From an uncultured Holophagaceae bacterium (GTDB lineage Bacteria > Acidobacteriota > Holophagae > Holophagales > Holophagaceae), in NCBI GenBank assembly GCA_903913215.1, contig CAIWKE010000003.1:372001-436000 (forward strand): 64,000 bases of DNA, in the 5' to 3' direction. Of this stretch, positions 1 through 8,150 are shown in pieces (position 1 is the first letter of the stretch; each line of letters starts with the position of its first letter). Under the pieces are notes generated by a model. The model was given only the letters and a program-made list of their open reading frames with translations. It had not been told where the DNA came from and did no database searches. The position numbers were made by a program, and so were the translations under genes.

Positions 1-177
1 GTAGGCCTTGACCACGGTGTTTGGATTCACCCCCAGCTCCCGGGCCAGATCCCGCACCGAGGGCATCAGGGCCCCGGCGATGAGGCCCCCCGTGGCCACG
101 AGGCGGCGCACGCCCTCCTCGATCTGCCGCCAGAGCGGTGCCGCGGCGCTGGGGTCCACCTGCAGAATGGCTTTCAT
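1..177 (-). CDS. GntR-family (YtrA-like) transcriptional regulator, N-terminal part
   Basis: The reverse strand from an ATG at 177 reads about 59 residues before leaving the window. It begins MKAILQVDPSAAAPLWRQIE and continues through PSVRDLARELGVNPNTVVKAY. This is the winged-helix DNA-binding domain of GntR regulators. The short N-terminus and NPNTVVKAY recognition helix are typical of the YtrA subfamily, which usually represses an adjacent ABC transporter operon. A strong ribosome binding site (CAGGAG, around 185-190) precedes the ATG. The effector or dimerisation part lies outside the window, so ligand and targets cannot be judged. A palindrome overlaps its likely promoter, which suggests autoregulation. 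Confidence 0.85.
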   Translation of the reverse strand, partial: MKAILQVDPSAAAPLWRQIEEGVRRLVATGGLIAGALMPSVRDLARELGVNPNTVVKAY

Positions 178-198
178 GGTCCGGCTCCTGAAGTCGTC

Positions 199-245
199 AC
201 TGTATCACTGAACTAATACAGTAAGTCAGAAGCGTGCATCGTCAA
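199..245 (-). promoter_or_regulatory. Candidate autoregulated promoter and operator of the GntR gene
   Basis: On the minus strand a TTGACG -35 (240-245) is followed after 16 bp by TACTGT (218-223). A perfect inverted repeat, ACTGTAT-N10-ATACAGT (199-222), overlaps the -10 region. GntR proteins bind such dyads, so this placement fits autorepression. The -10 match is weak and the assignment is inferred. Confidence 0.5.
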
Positions 246-270
246 GAGGCAACTGAGATGTTTTTCCAGC

Positions 271-1842
271 TCAACCCACCTGGAACTGCCCCAACTGCTG
301 CCGCAGCACCTTCATGGTGAAGGGCTTCGGCAGCAGAGATACGTGGGGATGGGCCTCGGCGAGGTCCAGGGCCACCTGGTCCGCGCGCCCCGTAGAGAGC
401 AGCACGGGCAGTTTTGGATGCTGGGCCCGCAGTCGCACCAGGGTGTTGGCGCCGCTGAGGCCCGGCATGTTGAGATCGAGGATGACCAGGTCCGGCGCGG
501 CGCGATCCACCAGCCATCCGAGGGCCTCCTCCCCGCTGGTGGAAACGGCCACCTCATGCCCCAGGGCCTGGAGCATCATCTGCACGGAACTCTGCACCAG
601 CTCATCGTCGTCCACCAGCAGCACCCGCAGTGGGCGGCGGGTGGTCGGCTCGGCGCCCGATTCGGGCTGGGCGGGCAACGGCGCCGCCGCGTGGCAGGCC
701 GGAAAGCGGAGGCTGATCCGGGTGCCCTGACCTGGTTCACTTTTCAGCTGCATCTGGCCCTGGTGGGATTTCACCGTGCTGTACACGATGGAAAGGCCCA
801 GGCCCGTCCCCTTGCCCACCTCCTTGGTGGTGAAGAAGGGATCCAGGGCCTTGGCCAGCACTTCCTTGGGCATGCCGGTGCCGGTGTCCTCCACCTCCAC
901 CTCCACCCAGTCCGTGCCGAGGTTCCGGGTCCGCAGGGTGAGCGTGCCGTTCTCGGGCATGGCGTCCACAGCGTTCACGCAGAGGTTCATGATGGCGTGA
1001 GAGAGGGCGTTGGCGTCCCCCAGCATGGGCCGCAGGTCCGGGGTCAGCTCCCGCACCAGCCGGACCCGGGAGAGCGTGGTCCGTTCCAGCAGGCGGACCT
1101 CCTCGTGGATGAGCGCATTGAGGTTCAGTTCCAGGCACTCGGCGGGACTCTGACGGGCGAAGCGCAGCAGGCTCTTCAGCATGGTGCCACCCCGTTCCGA
1201 AGCCTGGATGATGGTGCCGAAGGCTCTGTAGACAGGGCTGCCCGGGGGCTGGGTCTCCATGTGGATGGAAGCCAACCCGAGGATGGCGCCCAGCACGTTA
1301 TTCATGTCATGCGCCACGCCGCCCGCCAGGCTGCCCAGGCTTTCCATCTTCTGGGCGTGGAGGAGTTGGGCCTGCAACTCCGCCTTCTCGGCCTCGTCCT
1401 GACGACGCTGCGAAATATCACGATGGAAGGCCAGCAACACCGGCATGTCCCCCCCGGACACCAGGCTCACCAGGACTTCCATGGCGATGGTGTGCCCGTC
1501 CTTGTGGACATGCTCCACCTCGAAGGTGAGGGCCTCGCCGGCCAGGATGCGGGCGATGCGCTCCGGGTGAGTGCGGAAGCCGCCGGGCACGTTGAGCTCC
1601 CGCAGGTTCATGGCCAGCATCTCGGCCTGGGTGTAGCCGTGCATGCGGGCAAAGGCCTCGTTCACTTCCAGAGCCTTGCCATCCAGGCTGTGCACCAGGA
1701 TGCCCTCGCTGGCCGTGCTGAACATCACCTGGTAGCGCTCGGCCTTTTCCTGCAGCAGGGTCAAGGACAGGGGGGCCTCGGAGCCGTCCGCCTGAGGCAA
1801 GCCTGGATCAGGCGTGGGCGCTGGGGGAACTGGGGAAGTCAT
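271..1842 (-). CDS. PAS-domain hybrid sensor histidine kinase with C-terminal receiver
   Basis: This 523-residue protein has no membrane segment and is probably a cytoplasmic sensor. A PAS domain spans roughly 33-150. It is followed by a HisKA-type dimerisation region with the H-box GGVAHDMNN (phospho-accepting His178). The HATPase domain shows the N-box LCVNAVDAM (about 287-295), G1 VEDTGTGMP (about 317-325) and G2 GKGTGLGLS (343-351). A proline-rich linker then leads to a receiver domain (405-520) with acidic residues LLVDDDE, phospho-acceptor Asp456 in LDLNMP, and KPF near the end. The kinase core resembles PAS kinases that relay through their own REC domain. No partner regulator or Hpt gene is adjacent, so the signal and output are unknown. 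Confidence 0.92.
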   Translation of the reverse strand: MTSPVPPAPTPDPGLPQADGSEAPLSLTLLQEKAERYQVMFSTASEGILVHSLDGKALEVNEAFARMHGYTQAEMLAMNLRELNVPGGFRTHPERIARILAGEALTFEVEHVHKDGHTIAMEVLVSLVSGGDMPVLLAFHRDISQRRQDEAEKAELQAQLLHAQKMESLGSLAGGVAHDMNNVLGAILGLASIHMETQPPGSPVYRAFGTIIQASERGGTMLKSLLRFARQSPAECLELNLNALIHEEVRLLERTTLSRVRLVRELTPDLRPMLGDANALSHAIMNLCVNAVDAMPENGTLTLRTRNLGTDWVEVEVEDTGTGMPKEVLAKALDPFFTTKEVGKGTGLGLSIVYSTVKSHQGQMQLKSEPGQGTRISLRFPACHAAAPLPAQPESGAEPTTRRPLRVLLVDDDELVQSSVQMMLQALGHEVAVSTSGEEALGWLVDRAAPDLVILDLNMPGLSGANTLVRLRAQHPKLPVLLSTGRADQVALDLAEAHPHVSLLPKPFTMKVLRQQLGQFQVG

Positions 1843-1925
1843 CCTGGGATCACCGGTGGAGTGGTTAAAGATCCCGGGAAGGGACTCCTATAGGATATCG
1901 GTCAGTCCTAGCCCCGCCATGAAAA

Positions 1926-1946
1926 CGGGGGCCGCATGGGCCCCCG
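1926..1946 (-). terminator. Intrinsic terminator after cysK, probably bidirectional
   Basis: A perfect 8-bp stem (CGGGGGCC / GGCCCCCG) with a 5-nt loop lies 26 bp beyond the cysK stop. On the minus strand it is followed by TTTTC. On the plus strand it is followed by CTCTTTTT, so it can act in both directions. Confidence 0.8.
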
Positions 1947-1972
1947 CTCTTTTTCGGTTTGCTTCGACCCGT

Positions 1973-2929
1973 CTAGGTCGCAGGTCCATCAATCTCGGCG
2001 TAGAGCGGGTGAGTGAGGTAGCGCTCGCCGGTGTCGCAGAGCACGGCCACGATGGTTTTGCCTTCGCCCAGCTCCTTGGCCAGTTCCAGGGCCGCGAAGA
2101 CGATGGCGCCGGTGCTGATGCCCGAGAGCAGCCCTTCTTCGCGGGCCAGGCGGCGGGCGATGTGGATGGCATCGTCATAGCCCACGGGGCGGATGCGCTG
2201 GAAGGCTTCGCGGTTCAGGATGCCGGGCACGAAGTTGGGGCCGATGCCCTGGATCTTGTGGGGACCCACCTTGCCCGCGCTAAGCAGGGGCGAAGTCTCG
2301 GGCTCCACGGCCACCACCAGGGTGCCGGGCTTCTTCTGGGCCAGGATCTCGCCCACGCCGGTCACGGTGCCGCCGGTGCCCACCCCCGCCACGAAGGCGT
2401 CCAGTTCGGGCACCTGCTCCAGGATCTCCAGGGCGGTGGTGCGGCGGTGCACGGCGGGGTTGGCGGGGTTCTCGAACTGGCGCACCAGGAAATAGGTGGG
2501 ATCCGCGTCTGCCAGTTCCTGGGCCTTGTCCACGGCAGCCTTCATGCCACCGGAGCCGGGCGTCAGCACCAGCTCAGCGCCATAGGCCTTGAGCAGGGAG
2601 CGGCGCTCCAGGGTCATGGTGTCGGGCATCACCAAGGTGATCTTGTAGCCCTTGGCCGCAGCCACAAAGGCCAGGCCGATGCCGGTGTTGCCGCTGGTGG
2701 CCTCCAGCAGGGTGGAGCCGGGCTTCAGGGTGCCGCGAGCTTCAGCATCCTCGATCATGCTGAGGGCGATGCGGTCCTTCACGCTGCCACCGGGGTTGGC
2801 GCTTTCCAGCTTCACGTAGACCTTGGCGCTGCCCGGGGGCACGAGGCGCTGCAGGCGCACGACGGGCGTATAGCCCACCAGTTCGTAGGCGTGCTCGACG
2901 CGGTTGGGACGGTCAGTGGGGCGGCTCAT
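1973..2929 (-). CDS. cysK: Cysteine synthase (O-acetylserine sulfhydrylase)
   Basis: A 318-residue PLP enzyme that makes L-cysteine from O-acetylserine and sulfide. The PLP lysine sits in NPGGSVKDR (about residue 51). The phosphate and substrate loop TSGNTGIGLA and the glycine-rich GVGTGGTVTG follow at the usual spacing, and length is normal for CysK/CysM. The ATG at 2929 is preferred over the in-frame GTG at 2935, because AGGAG lies 5 nt before the ATG and overlaps the GTG. The gene stands alone, transcribed away from an Rrf2 regulator with a well-formed promoter between them. This suggests local regulation by cysteine or sulfur status, as in CymR systems. CysK and CysM cannot be separated with certainty by eye. 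Confidence 0.95.
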   Translation of the reverse strand: MSRPTDRPNRVEHAYELVGYTPVVRLQRLVPPGSAKVYVKLESANPGGSVKDRIALSMIEDAEARGTLKPGSTLLEATSGNTGIGLAFVAAAKGYKITLVMPDTMTLERRSLLKAYGAELVLTPGSGGMKAAVDKAQELADADPTYFLVRQFENPANPAVHRRTTALEILEQVPELDAFVAGVGTGGTVTGVGEILAQKKPGTLVVAVEPETSPLLSAGKVGPHKIQGIGPNFVPGILNREAFQRIRPVGYDDAIHIARRLAREEGLLSGISTGAIVFAALELAKELGEGKTIVAVLCDTGERYLTHPLYAEIDGPAT

Positions 2930-2969
2930 GGACACTCCTTCAGGGATGGTTGACGGACCTGGAACCTGA

Positions 2970-2998
2970 AGTATTGGGGGAGATTTTTAGATTGTCAA
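2970..2998 (-). promoter_or_regulatory. cysK sigma70-type promoter
   Basis: Minus-strand TTGACA (2993-2998) is a perfect -35. After a 17-bp spacer comes AATACT (2970-2975), a 4/6 match to the -10 consensus. It sits about 40 bp upstream of the cysK start. Confidence 0.7.
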
Positions 2999-3001
2999 GT
3001 T

Positions 3002-3019
3002 TGATAATTAGGTTAATCA
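3002..3019. promoter_or_regulatory. Candidate Rrf2-family operator between cysK and its regulator
   Basis: An AT-rich imperfect dyad, TGAT...ATCA, lies directly upstream of the cysK -35 and within the leader of the divergent regulator gene. Rrf2 proteins bind AT-rich dyads, so this is a plausible shared operator. Only the outer 4 bp of each arm pair perfectly. Confidence 0.35.
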
Positions 3020-3055
3020 TGTATTCGAAGATCAATCGTGGGACAAGGAGTTCAG

Positions 3056-3484
3056 ATGAAGGGATCTGCCAAGGGTCGCTACGGCCTCCAGTTCATGGTG
3101 GACCTGGCCCTGCGCCGGGGCCAGGGGCCCATTCTGGTGGACGCCGTGGCCGAACGCCAGGGCCTGCCCCCCAAGTTCCTGCGGGTGCTGCTGGGCAGCC
3201 TCAAGAGCGCGGGCCTCATCAGCGTCCAGCGCGGCCCCAGCGGCGGCTGCGAGTTGAGCAAGCATCCCAGCCACATCAGCGCCCTGGAGATCCTGGAGGC
3301 CCTGGAGGGCCGCCTGGGCGCCCTGGACCCCGACCCCGGCGCCAACTCCAGCGCCCGCGCCGTGCGCGAAGTCTGGACCCGCAGCACTGAGGCCGCCCGG
3401 GCCGTCCTCAAGCAGACCACCCTCGCCGACCTGGCTGCGCGGCAGCAGGCCTTGGAGGTGGATTCGCAGGGTTACTCCATCTAA
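3056..3484 (+). CDS. Rrf2-family transcriptional regulator lacking Fe-S cysteines (CymR-like)
   Basis: A 142-residue protein with an N-terminal winged helix. KGRYGLQFMVDLAL and GLPPKFLRVLL followed by VQRGPSGGCEL match the Rrf2 DNA-binding domain. The three clustered cysteines that bind the [2Fe-2S] cluster in IscR or NsrR are absent; the only cysteine is in the wing. This points to a cluster-free member such as CymR, which in Firmicutes controls cysteine metabolism together with CysK. The ATG at 3056 has an AAGGAG 5 nt upstream and is preferred over an upstream GTG at 3038. Position divergent to cysK supports a role in cysteine supply, but that role is inferred. Confidence 0.85.
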   Translation: MKGSAKGRYGLQFMVDLALRRGQGPILVDAVAERQGLPPKFLRVLLGSLKSAGLISVQRGPSGGCELSKHPSHISALEILEALEGRLGALDPDPGANSSARAVREVWTRSTEAARAVLKQTTLADLAARQQALEVDSQGYSI

Positions 3485-3581
3485 TTTTGGTCTACAGGTA
3501 GGAGATACCCAAATGAGGCCAGGGCTGGCTCGCCTAGCTCAGTCCGTTGTTTTGGTAACCAACACAGAAATGAAAGTCTTT

Positions 3582-3660
3582 AGCCGGGGATTCACGGGGA
3601 TGAAGGACAAAGGCAGTTACCCCAGCCCACCCCTTGCATCCCTTTTACCCCTGTGAATTA
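3582..3660. repeat. Dispersed CCGGGGAT-type repeat, copy 1
   Basis: The gap 3485-3692 has no gene. It holds AGCCGGGGATTCACGGGGAT followed by a degenerate inverted partner (CATCCC...CCTGTGAATTA). The same core recurs near 16598, 25542 and 45531 between other genes. Confidence 0.6.
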
Positions 3661-3692
3661 TTTGATTAACAGGGATGAAGGCGATCTGCTGA

Positions 3693-4931
3693 CTATTTTT
3701 TCGCGGGTTTTGTGCGCCGCAGCTTCACGGTGAGAGCCAGCGTCTCCTTGTCGCGTGTGACCGTGAAGGCCACGGTGTCGCCCCAGTGCTTCTGCGACAT
3801 GGCGCGGTTGTATTGCTCCAGGTCCTTGAGGGGCCGAGCGTCCATGCTGACCAGCACGTCGCCCACCTTCAGGCCTGCGGTGGCGGCGGGGCTGTCCTTG
3901 GGCACGTCGATGATGCTCATGGGCAGGCCCCCGCGGCCGCCCCGTGAGGACATGCCCACACTGGGGAAGAGGGTCTCTTCTTCCCGGGGCAGGCCCCAGA
4001 CGTAATCCGCCAGGGAGGACTGGACCTTCTCGTAGCCCTTGCCCTTAGCATCCTCGATGTGGATCGGGATCACCGATGCCATCTTGCCGTCGAACCAGTG
4101 GGCGGCCTGACGCTGGATGCCCAGGCCGTAGGCCACGTGGCCCTGGCCGATGAGCACGACCATGATGTCCTTGGCGGGATCCTTGGCGCCGCTGCTGCTG
4201 CGCTTGAGGGCCTGGAAGGCGTTGTAGCCCATGGTCGCATCCCAGGTGCACTGGGCAGAGTACATGCCCTCGAAGACCTGATCGCTCATGGTGTGCATGC
4301 CGCTGTCATCGTCTGAAAAGAGGGCCTTCACCACGCGGCGGTGCTCAGCGCTACTGGTGTCGATCTGGGCGGGGATGGCCGCGGCCTCTTCGGGCGTGAG
4401 GTCCTTGAAGCCCTTCTTCCGTACGGCGGAGACCACCTCGCGGGGGGTGTTCACGCCATTGAGGTCGATGCCGTGGGCCTGGGCGAAAAGGAAGATCTCG
4501 CGGTAGTAGGCCCAGTTGTAGCCCCAGTTCAGGTACCAGTGACTGGCTTCCAGGAAGGCCGCCTCGGTCTGGCCGCCCTTGTTCCACTGGTCCAGGGAAG
4601 CCTGGGCCGTGTAGGGGAACATCTCCAGGCCCACGTGGACCCGCCTGCCCCGCCGCTGCAGTTCCCGGATCACCTGGAGCTGGACATCATGGAAGGCCAG
4701 GTCCGTATGGCTCTCACCCACGAAGACCATGCGCACGTCGTCCAGCTTCGCCGCCAGCTCCGCCGGGGTGAGCGCCGCGCCCGAACCGGCGTCGGTGATG
4801 GTGTCCACCTGCACGACGGCCTCGCGGTTCTTGCGGGCGGGGTCCCCCACCGGGAGGCGGTTGGCGTCCTCCGCGTGGAGCAGGACGCCAGCGACCAGGA
4901 CCAAGGTGATAGGGAGGAGTGGATTCGACAT
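3693..4931 (-). CDS. Exported ChaN/Tiki-superfamily protein with C-terminal PDZ domain
   Basis: About 412 residues from the ATG at 4931. This start is chosen over the upstream one at 4964 because it has an AGGACAG ribosome site and begins a clean signal peptide (MSNPLLPITLVLVAGVLLHA). The middle (about 60-310) resembles the ChaN/DUF399 family: FVGESHTDLAFHD, then GLEMFPY, and late IGQGHVAYGLG, giving the conserved Glu/His pairs of the erythromycin-esterase/Tiki fold. ChaN members bind haem or may cleave peptides. The last 90 residues form a PDZ domain (MSIIDVPKDSPAATAGLKVGD). The pairing suggests a periplasmic or surface-anchored enzyme that recognises protein C-termini. Substrate unknown. 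Confidence 0.8.
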   Translation of the reverse strand: MSNPLLPITLVLVAGVLLHAEDANRLPVGDPARKNREAVVQVDTITDAGSGAALTPAELAAKLDDVRMVFVGESHTDLAFHDVQLQVIRELQRRGRRVHVGLEMFPYTAQASLDQWNKGGQTEAAFLEASHWYLNWGYNWAYYREIFLFAQAHGIDLNGVNTPREVVSAVRKKGFKDLTPEEAAAIPAQIDTSSAEHRRVVKALFSDDDSGMHTMSDQVFEGMYSAQCTWDATMGYNAFQALKRSSSGAKDPAKDIMVVLIGQGHVAYGLGIQRQAAHWFDGKMASVIPIHIEDAKGKGYEKVQSSLADYVWGLPREEETLFPSVGMSSRGGRGGLPMSIIDVPKDSPAATAGLKVGDVLVSMDARPLKDLEQYNRAMSQKHWGDTVAFTVTRDKETLALTVKLRRTKPAKK

Positions 4932-4960
4932 GGACTGTCCTGTTCGTGGGGTGGGTTGTG

Positions 4961-7900
4961 TCACTGCTTGAATTCCAGGCTCAACTGTTCAGTGGTGGCC
5001 GGGCCCTTGGACTGGATTTCGGCACCCCGGTATACGGCCCAGCCGGGCACGCCCCGGGGCAGGGTCTTGGTCATGGCCCACTGCTGCTGGCGCGTATTGG
5101 CCAGCACCAGCACCAGCATACGCTTGGGGTTCCAGGGACTGGGGAAGGCGGCCAGGAGGCCGTCATCGGGGCGGCCATAGGTGCGACCCTGCCAGGAGAA
5201 CCAGCCCGGGCCCGCCGCGAAGGGTAGCTTACCCTCAGCCTGGAGGCGGGCCACCAGGCTGTTGTCCGCGGGGCCACCAAAGAGCAGCAGGTCGCTGCCT
5301 GCCAGCTCCGCGTCGCTCACTTCGCCGTCGGGCTTGGTGGGCAGCAGCACCTCGGTGCTGGCCTCGGCCAGGGCGTCCCGGTACTGCAGGGCCAGGGTGC
5401 GCTGGGCCTCCACTTCCCGGGCGGTGCCATAGGCCAGCAGGGTGTGGCTCCAGTCATCCAAGGTGTTGCCGGGCACCCAGAAATTCTCCCGGGTTACGGG
5501 GATGTCGTTGCCGGCATTGAAGACCACCCGCGTGAGCATCGCCTCGCTGGGGAAGGTGAAGGTGCCCGTAGGGCCCTTCAGCTCTACCCGCTCCAGCCGC
5601 GCCCCCTTGGCAGTCACCAGATTCACAAAGGCCACGAAGGGATAGGCGAAGCCTGACTGATCCACCTTCAGCTTCACCTGGTAGCCCTCGCCCGCCTTCT
5701 TCACGTCCACCTGGATCTTCGGGGTGGGAAGGTCCGCCCGCTCCAGCCAGGGCTTGAGGATGGGCGCCACATCCCGGCCCGCGGCGTCAGACAGGGCCTT
5801 GAAGAGCTCCTCTGTGCGGACGGGCTTGCCCGCGAAGCGGGTTTGCACGGCCCGCATGGCCTTGGCGAAGGTCGCGTTGCCCAGGTGGAGACGCAGCTGG
5901 TGCAGGGCGAATACGCCGCGAATGCGGGGGATCTGGTAGTTCGCATAGCGGTCATAGGCCGTCGCGGTCTGCAGGGGCGCCCGGGCGCCCTCCGTGGCCT
6001 CCAGCCAGAGGTGGCGGGTGGTGAGGTCCGCCAGGGCCGTGGACTGGGCCTCGAAGCCCTTGGCGGGCGTGGCGGACAGACCCTTCAGCTGCTGCCAGTA
6101 GGCCGCCGAGCCACTGGAGAACCAGTTCTCGGCATCCGTAGCCGGACGCACCGTGCCGCTCCAGAGCCCCTTCGCGTCGTAGCTGAAGGCCTCCTTGACG
6201 CCATCTACGGCAGGCGCAGCCGGAGCCTTCTCCTGCTTTTTCTCCCTCCAGGCCGCCATGGCGGCCTGGAGCTTGGCGGACACCCAGATGGGGCTGAACG
6301 TCGTGTAACCGTGGGTCAGCGCGGGTGTCGCCAGGGGCAGGTCCGCGATGAAACGCCCGCCCACCAGCTTCTCGCGCTGGGTGGTCTTGCCCTGGTGCGC
6401 GATGAAGACGAGTTGCTCCGCCATCTCGGAGGTGGTCAGCTTGCCATCGCAGGCGTGGGGGCGGTTGATGGGGCTGGAGGCCATGAGGCGGGTGGCGATG
6501 TCGAGGTCGAAGCCGCCCTTGCCGTGGGTGCGGAAGGCTTCCTGGAAGGCGATGTCCCGGTTCCAGGTGTTGAAGGCCAGGTCCACTGGAGCGTTGTCGC
6601 CATTGGTGGCGTACTCGTTGCGGACCTCGGGATCCCGGGTGTTGTTGTTGGCCCAGATGTAGTCCTGGTGGTGCCCAGGGGTATCAGCCGGCTTGCCCGT
6701 GGAGCCCGTGCGCCAGAGCCGGGTCTTCTCGGTCCCCAGCAGGAGGCAGGCCCCTTCGTCGGTCTTGGTGTCGGCCATGGTCCAGTCGTTGGTGTAGAGG
6801 CCGTTGTTCTGCTTGGCCAGAATGGCCGTGGCCTCGTCGATGCTGGCGGCGTACTGGGCCGCCTTGCGGATGCGATTGCTCTGGGGGATGCCCTCGGGAT
6901 TGAATGGCGTCTGCCCCACGGTGGTCTCGCCGATGACCAGACCCGAGGCGTTGAGGTACCAGTCCGTACCGCTGTGGATGCCGCCCGGGAAGGTCTGTAG
7001 CACCAGCCGGTGCCCCTTCTCGGGCACGATGTCCAGCATCACGTTGAAGTCAGTGCCCGTGTAGCCATTCCACATGAACATCTGGGTGAAGATGAAACGC
7101 CCGGACTTCGTGGCGCCCTTGGTGGCGACAAAAGAGGAGCAATGGTCCCCCTGCCCGGCCTTGTCCGCCTCGTCCTCGCCGGTCATGAAGGTGCGGTTCG
7201 TGAGGGGATTGGCGGTGTGCGGGAGGGCCTGCTGCAGGTAGCTGGCATCGACGTCGCTGTTGAGGGTGACGATGTCCAGCAGGTCCAGTTTGCGCCCCTT
7301 GAACTGGGCCCCGGCCTTGGCGGCACCATCGGCGGTGCCCTTCATCTCCTCCAGGAACTCCAGATCGAACTTGCGGAGGAAGACCGCGTCCGCAAAGGTG
7401 CGCTTGTCATTCCAGCCCCGGATCGGATCAGCGGCATCCTTGAGGGTGGCCAGTTTGGTGATGGTGCGGACGATGTCTTCGCTCATGAGCTCGCCGTGCT
7501 GGCGGCCCCGGGCATAGGGCGCGCCCTCGATGTGCAGGAAGGTCCAGCCGCCCATCTCATAACGGAAGCCTTTGCCCGCCCAGCGGACGCTCTCCATGGG
7601 GATGAACGCGGTGACGTCCTCCACCTTCTCCAGCTTCACGTCGCTGAAGGTGACGGCGCCCGTGGCGTGGCCGTTGCGGCCCAGGTGCAGTTGCGCCCGG
7701 TCCGCCGGGCTGGTGGCCAGGAAGAGCAGGGCCACCTTCCGTTCGCCACTGCCGCCCACGCTCTGAGAGGCATTGGTGAAGGGGAAGCTTTCCATGGAGA
7801 GGCAGGCGCCCAGGGCCGTGGGGTAGCGGGCCAGGGGGTCCGCCTGGACGCCCTCGGTGCGCAGGGTGGCGCTGAGCCGATAGAGCTCGCCGACCTTCAG

Positions 7901-8077
7901 CGCGACCGCCGCGGACACCAGGGTGGCCTCGGTGCCTCCGGTCGGGGCCTCCAGGCGCAGACCTATGGCCTTGGCGGTGGAGCCGGGCTTCAGAGCCCAG
8001 CCGCCCAGGGGCAGGTCCGCCGCCGAGGCGCAGACCGCAAAGACCAGCATCGGCAGGGCACGGAAAAATCGGATCAT
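4961..8077 (-). CDS. Large exported C45/phospholipase-B-like Ntn hydrolase with M1-like C-terminal region
   Basis: A 1038-residue protein. The ATG at 8077 has GGAGG 5 nt upstream and opens a signal peptide (MIRFFRALPMLVFAVCASA); the ATG at 8089 overlaps that ribosome site. Residues about 25-155 look like a beta-sandwich module. From about 175 the sequence matches the acyl-CoA:6-APA acyltransferase/phospholipase B-like family: GAPYARGRQHGELM, the likely autocatalytic nucleophile in GDHCSSF (Cys313), and the GLVIGETTVGQ and NNGLYTNDW blocks. After about 640 the sequence resembles the helical end of M1 aminopeptidase-like proteins, without an HEXXH motif. It probably hydrolyses amide or ester bonds outside the cytoplasm; the substrate is not predictable. 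It is far longer than single-domain C45 enzymes. Confidence 0.75.
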   Translation of the reverse strand: MIRFFRALPMLVFAVCASAADLPLGGWALKPGSTAKAIGLRLEAPTGGTEATLVSAAVALKVGELYRLSATLRTEGVQADPLARYPTALGACLSMESFPFTNASQSVGGSGERKVALLFLATSPADRAQLHLGRNGHATGAVTFSDVKLEKVEDVTAFIPMESVRWAGKGFRYEMGGWTFLHIEGAPYARGRQHGELMSEDIVRTITKLATLKDAADPIRGWNDKRTFADAVFLRKFDLEFLEEMKGTADGAAKAGAQFKGRKLDLLDIVTLNSDVDASYLQQALPHTANPLTNRTFMTGEDEADKAGQGDHCSSFVATKGATKSGRFIFTQMFMWNGYTGTDFNVMLDIVPEKGHRLVLQTFPGGIHSGTDWYLNASGLVIGETTVGQTPFNPEGIPQSNRIRKAAQYAASIDEATAILAKQNNGLYTNDWTMADTKTDEGACLLLGTEKTRLWRTGSTGKPADTPGHHQDYIWANNNTRDPEVRNEYATNGDNAPVDLAFNTWNRDIAFQEAFRTHGKGGFDLDIATRLMASSPINRPHACDGKLTTSEMAEQLVFIAHQGKTTQREKLVGGRFIADLPLATPALTHGYTTFSPIWVSAKLQAAMAAWREKKQEKAPAAPAVDGVKEAFSYDAKGLWSGTVRPATDAENWFSSGSAAYWQQLKGLSATPAKGFEAQSTALADLTTRHLWLEATEGARAPLQTATAYDRYANYQIPRIRGVFALHQLRLHLGNATFAKAMRAVQTRFAGKPVRTEELFKALSDAAGRDVAPILKPWLERADLPTPKIQVDVKKAGEGYQVKLKVDQSGFAYPFVAFVNLVTAKGARLERVELKGPTGTFTFPSEAMLTRVVFNAGNDIPVTRENFWVPGNTLDDWSHTLLAYGTAREVEAQRTLALQYRDALAEASTEVLLPTKPDGEVSDAELAGSDLLLFGGPADNSLVARLQAEGKLPFAAGPGWFSWQGRTYGRPDDGLLAAFPSPWNPKRMLVLVLANTRQQQWAMTKTLPRGVPGWAVYRGAEIQSKGPATTEQLSLEFKQ

Positions 8078-8150
8078 GGAGGCCTCCATCCCCCCAGTCT
8101 GCCAAAGGCGGCCGGATATTGCCTCGTTTATTGAGGCGAGCAGGCTCTCA

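Noticed and set aside
343-1893. A 516-residue plus-strand frame opposite the histidine kinase
   Set aside because: It is a composition-driven shadow of the kinase gene, without domains or a plausible start.
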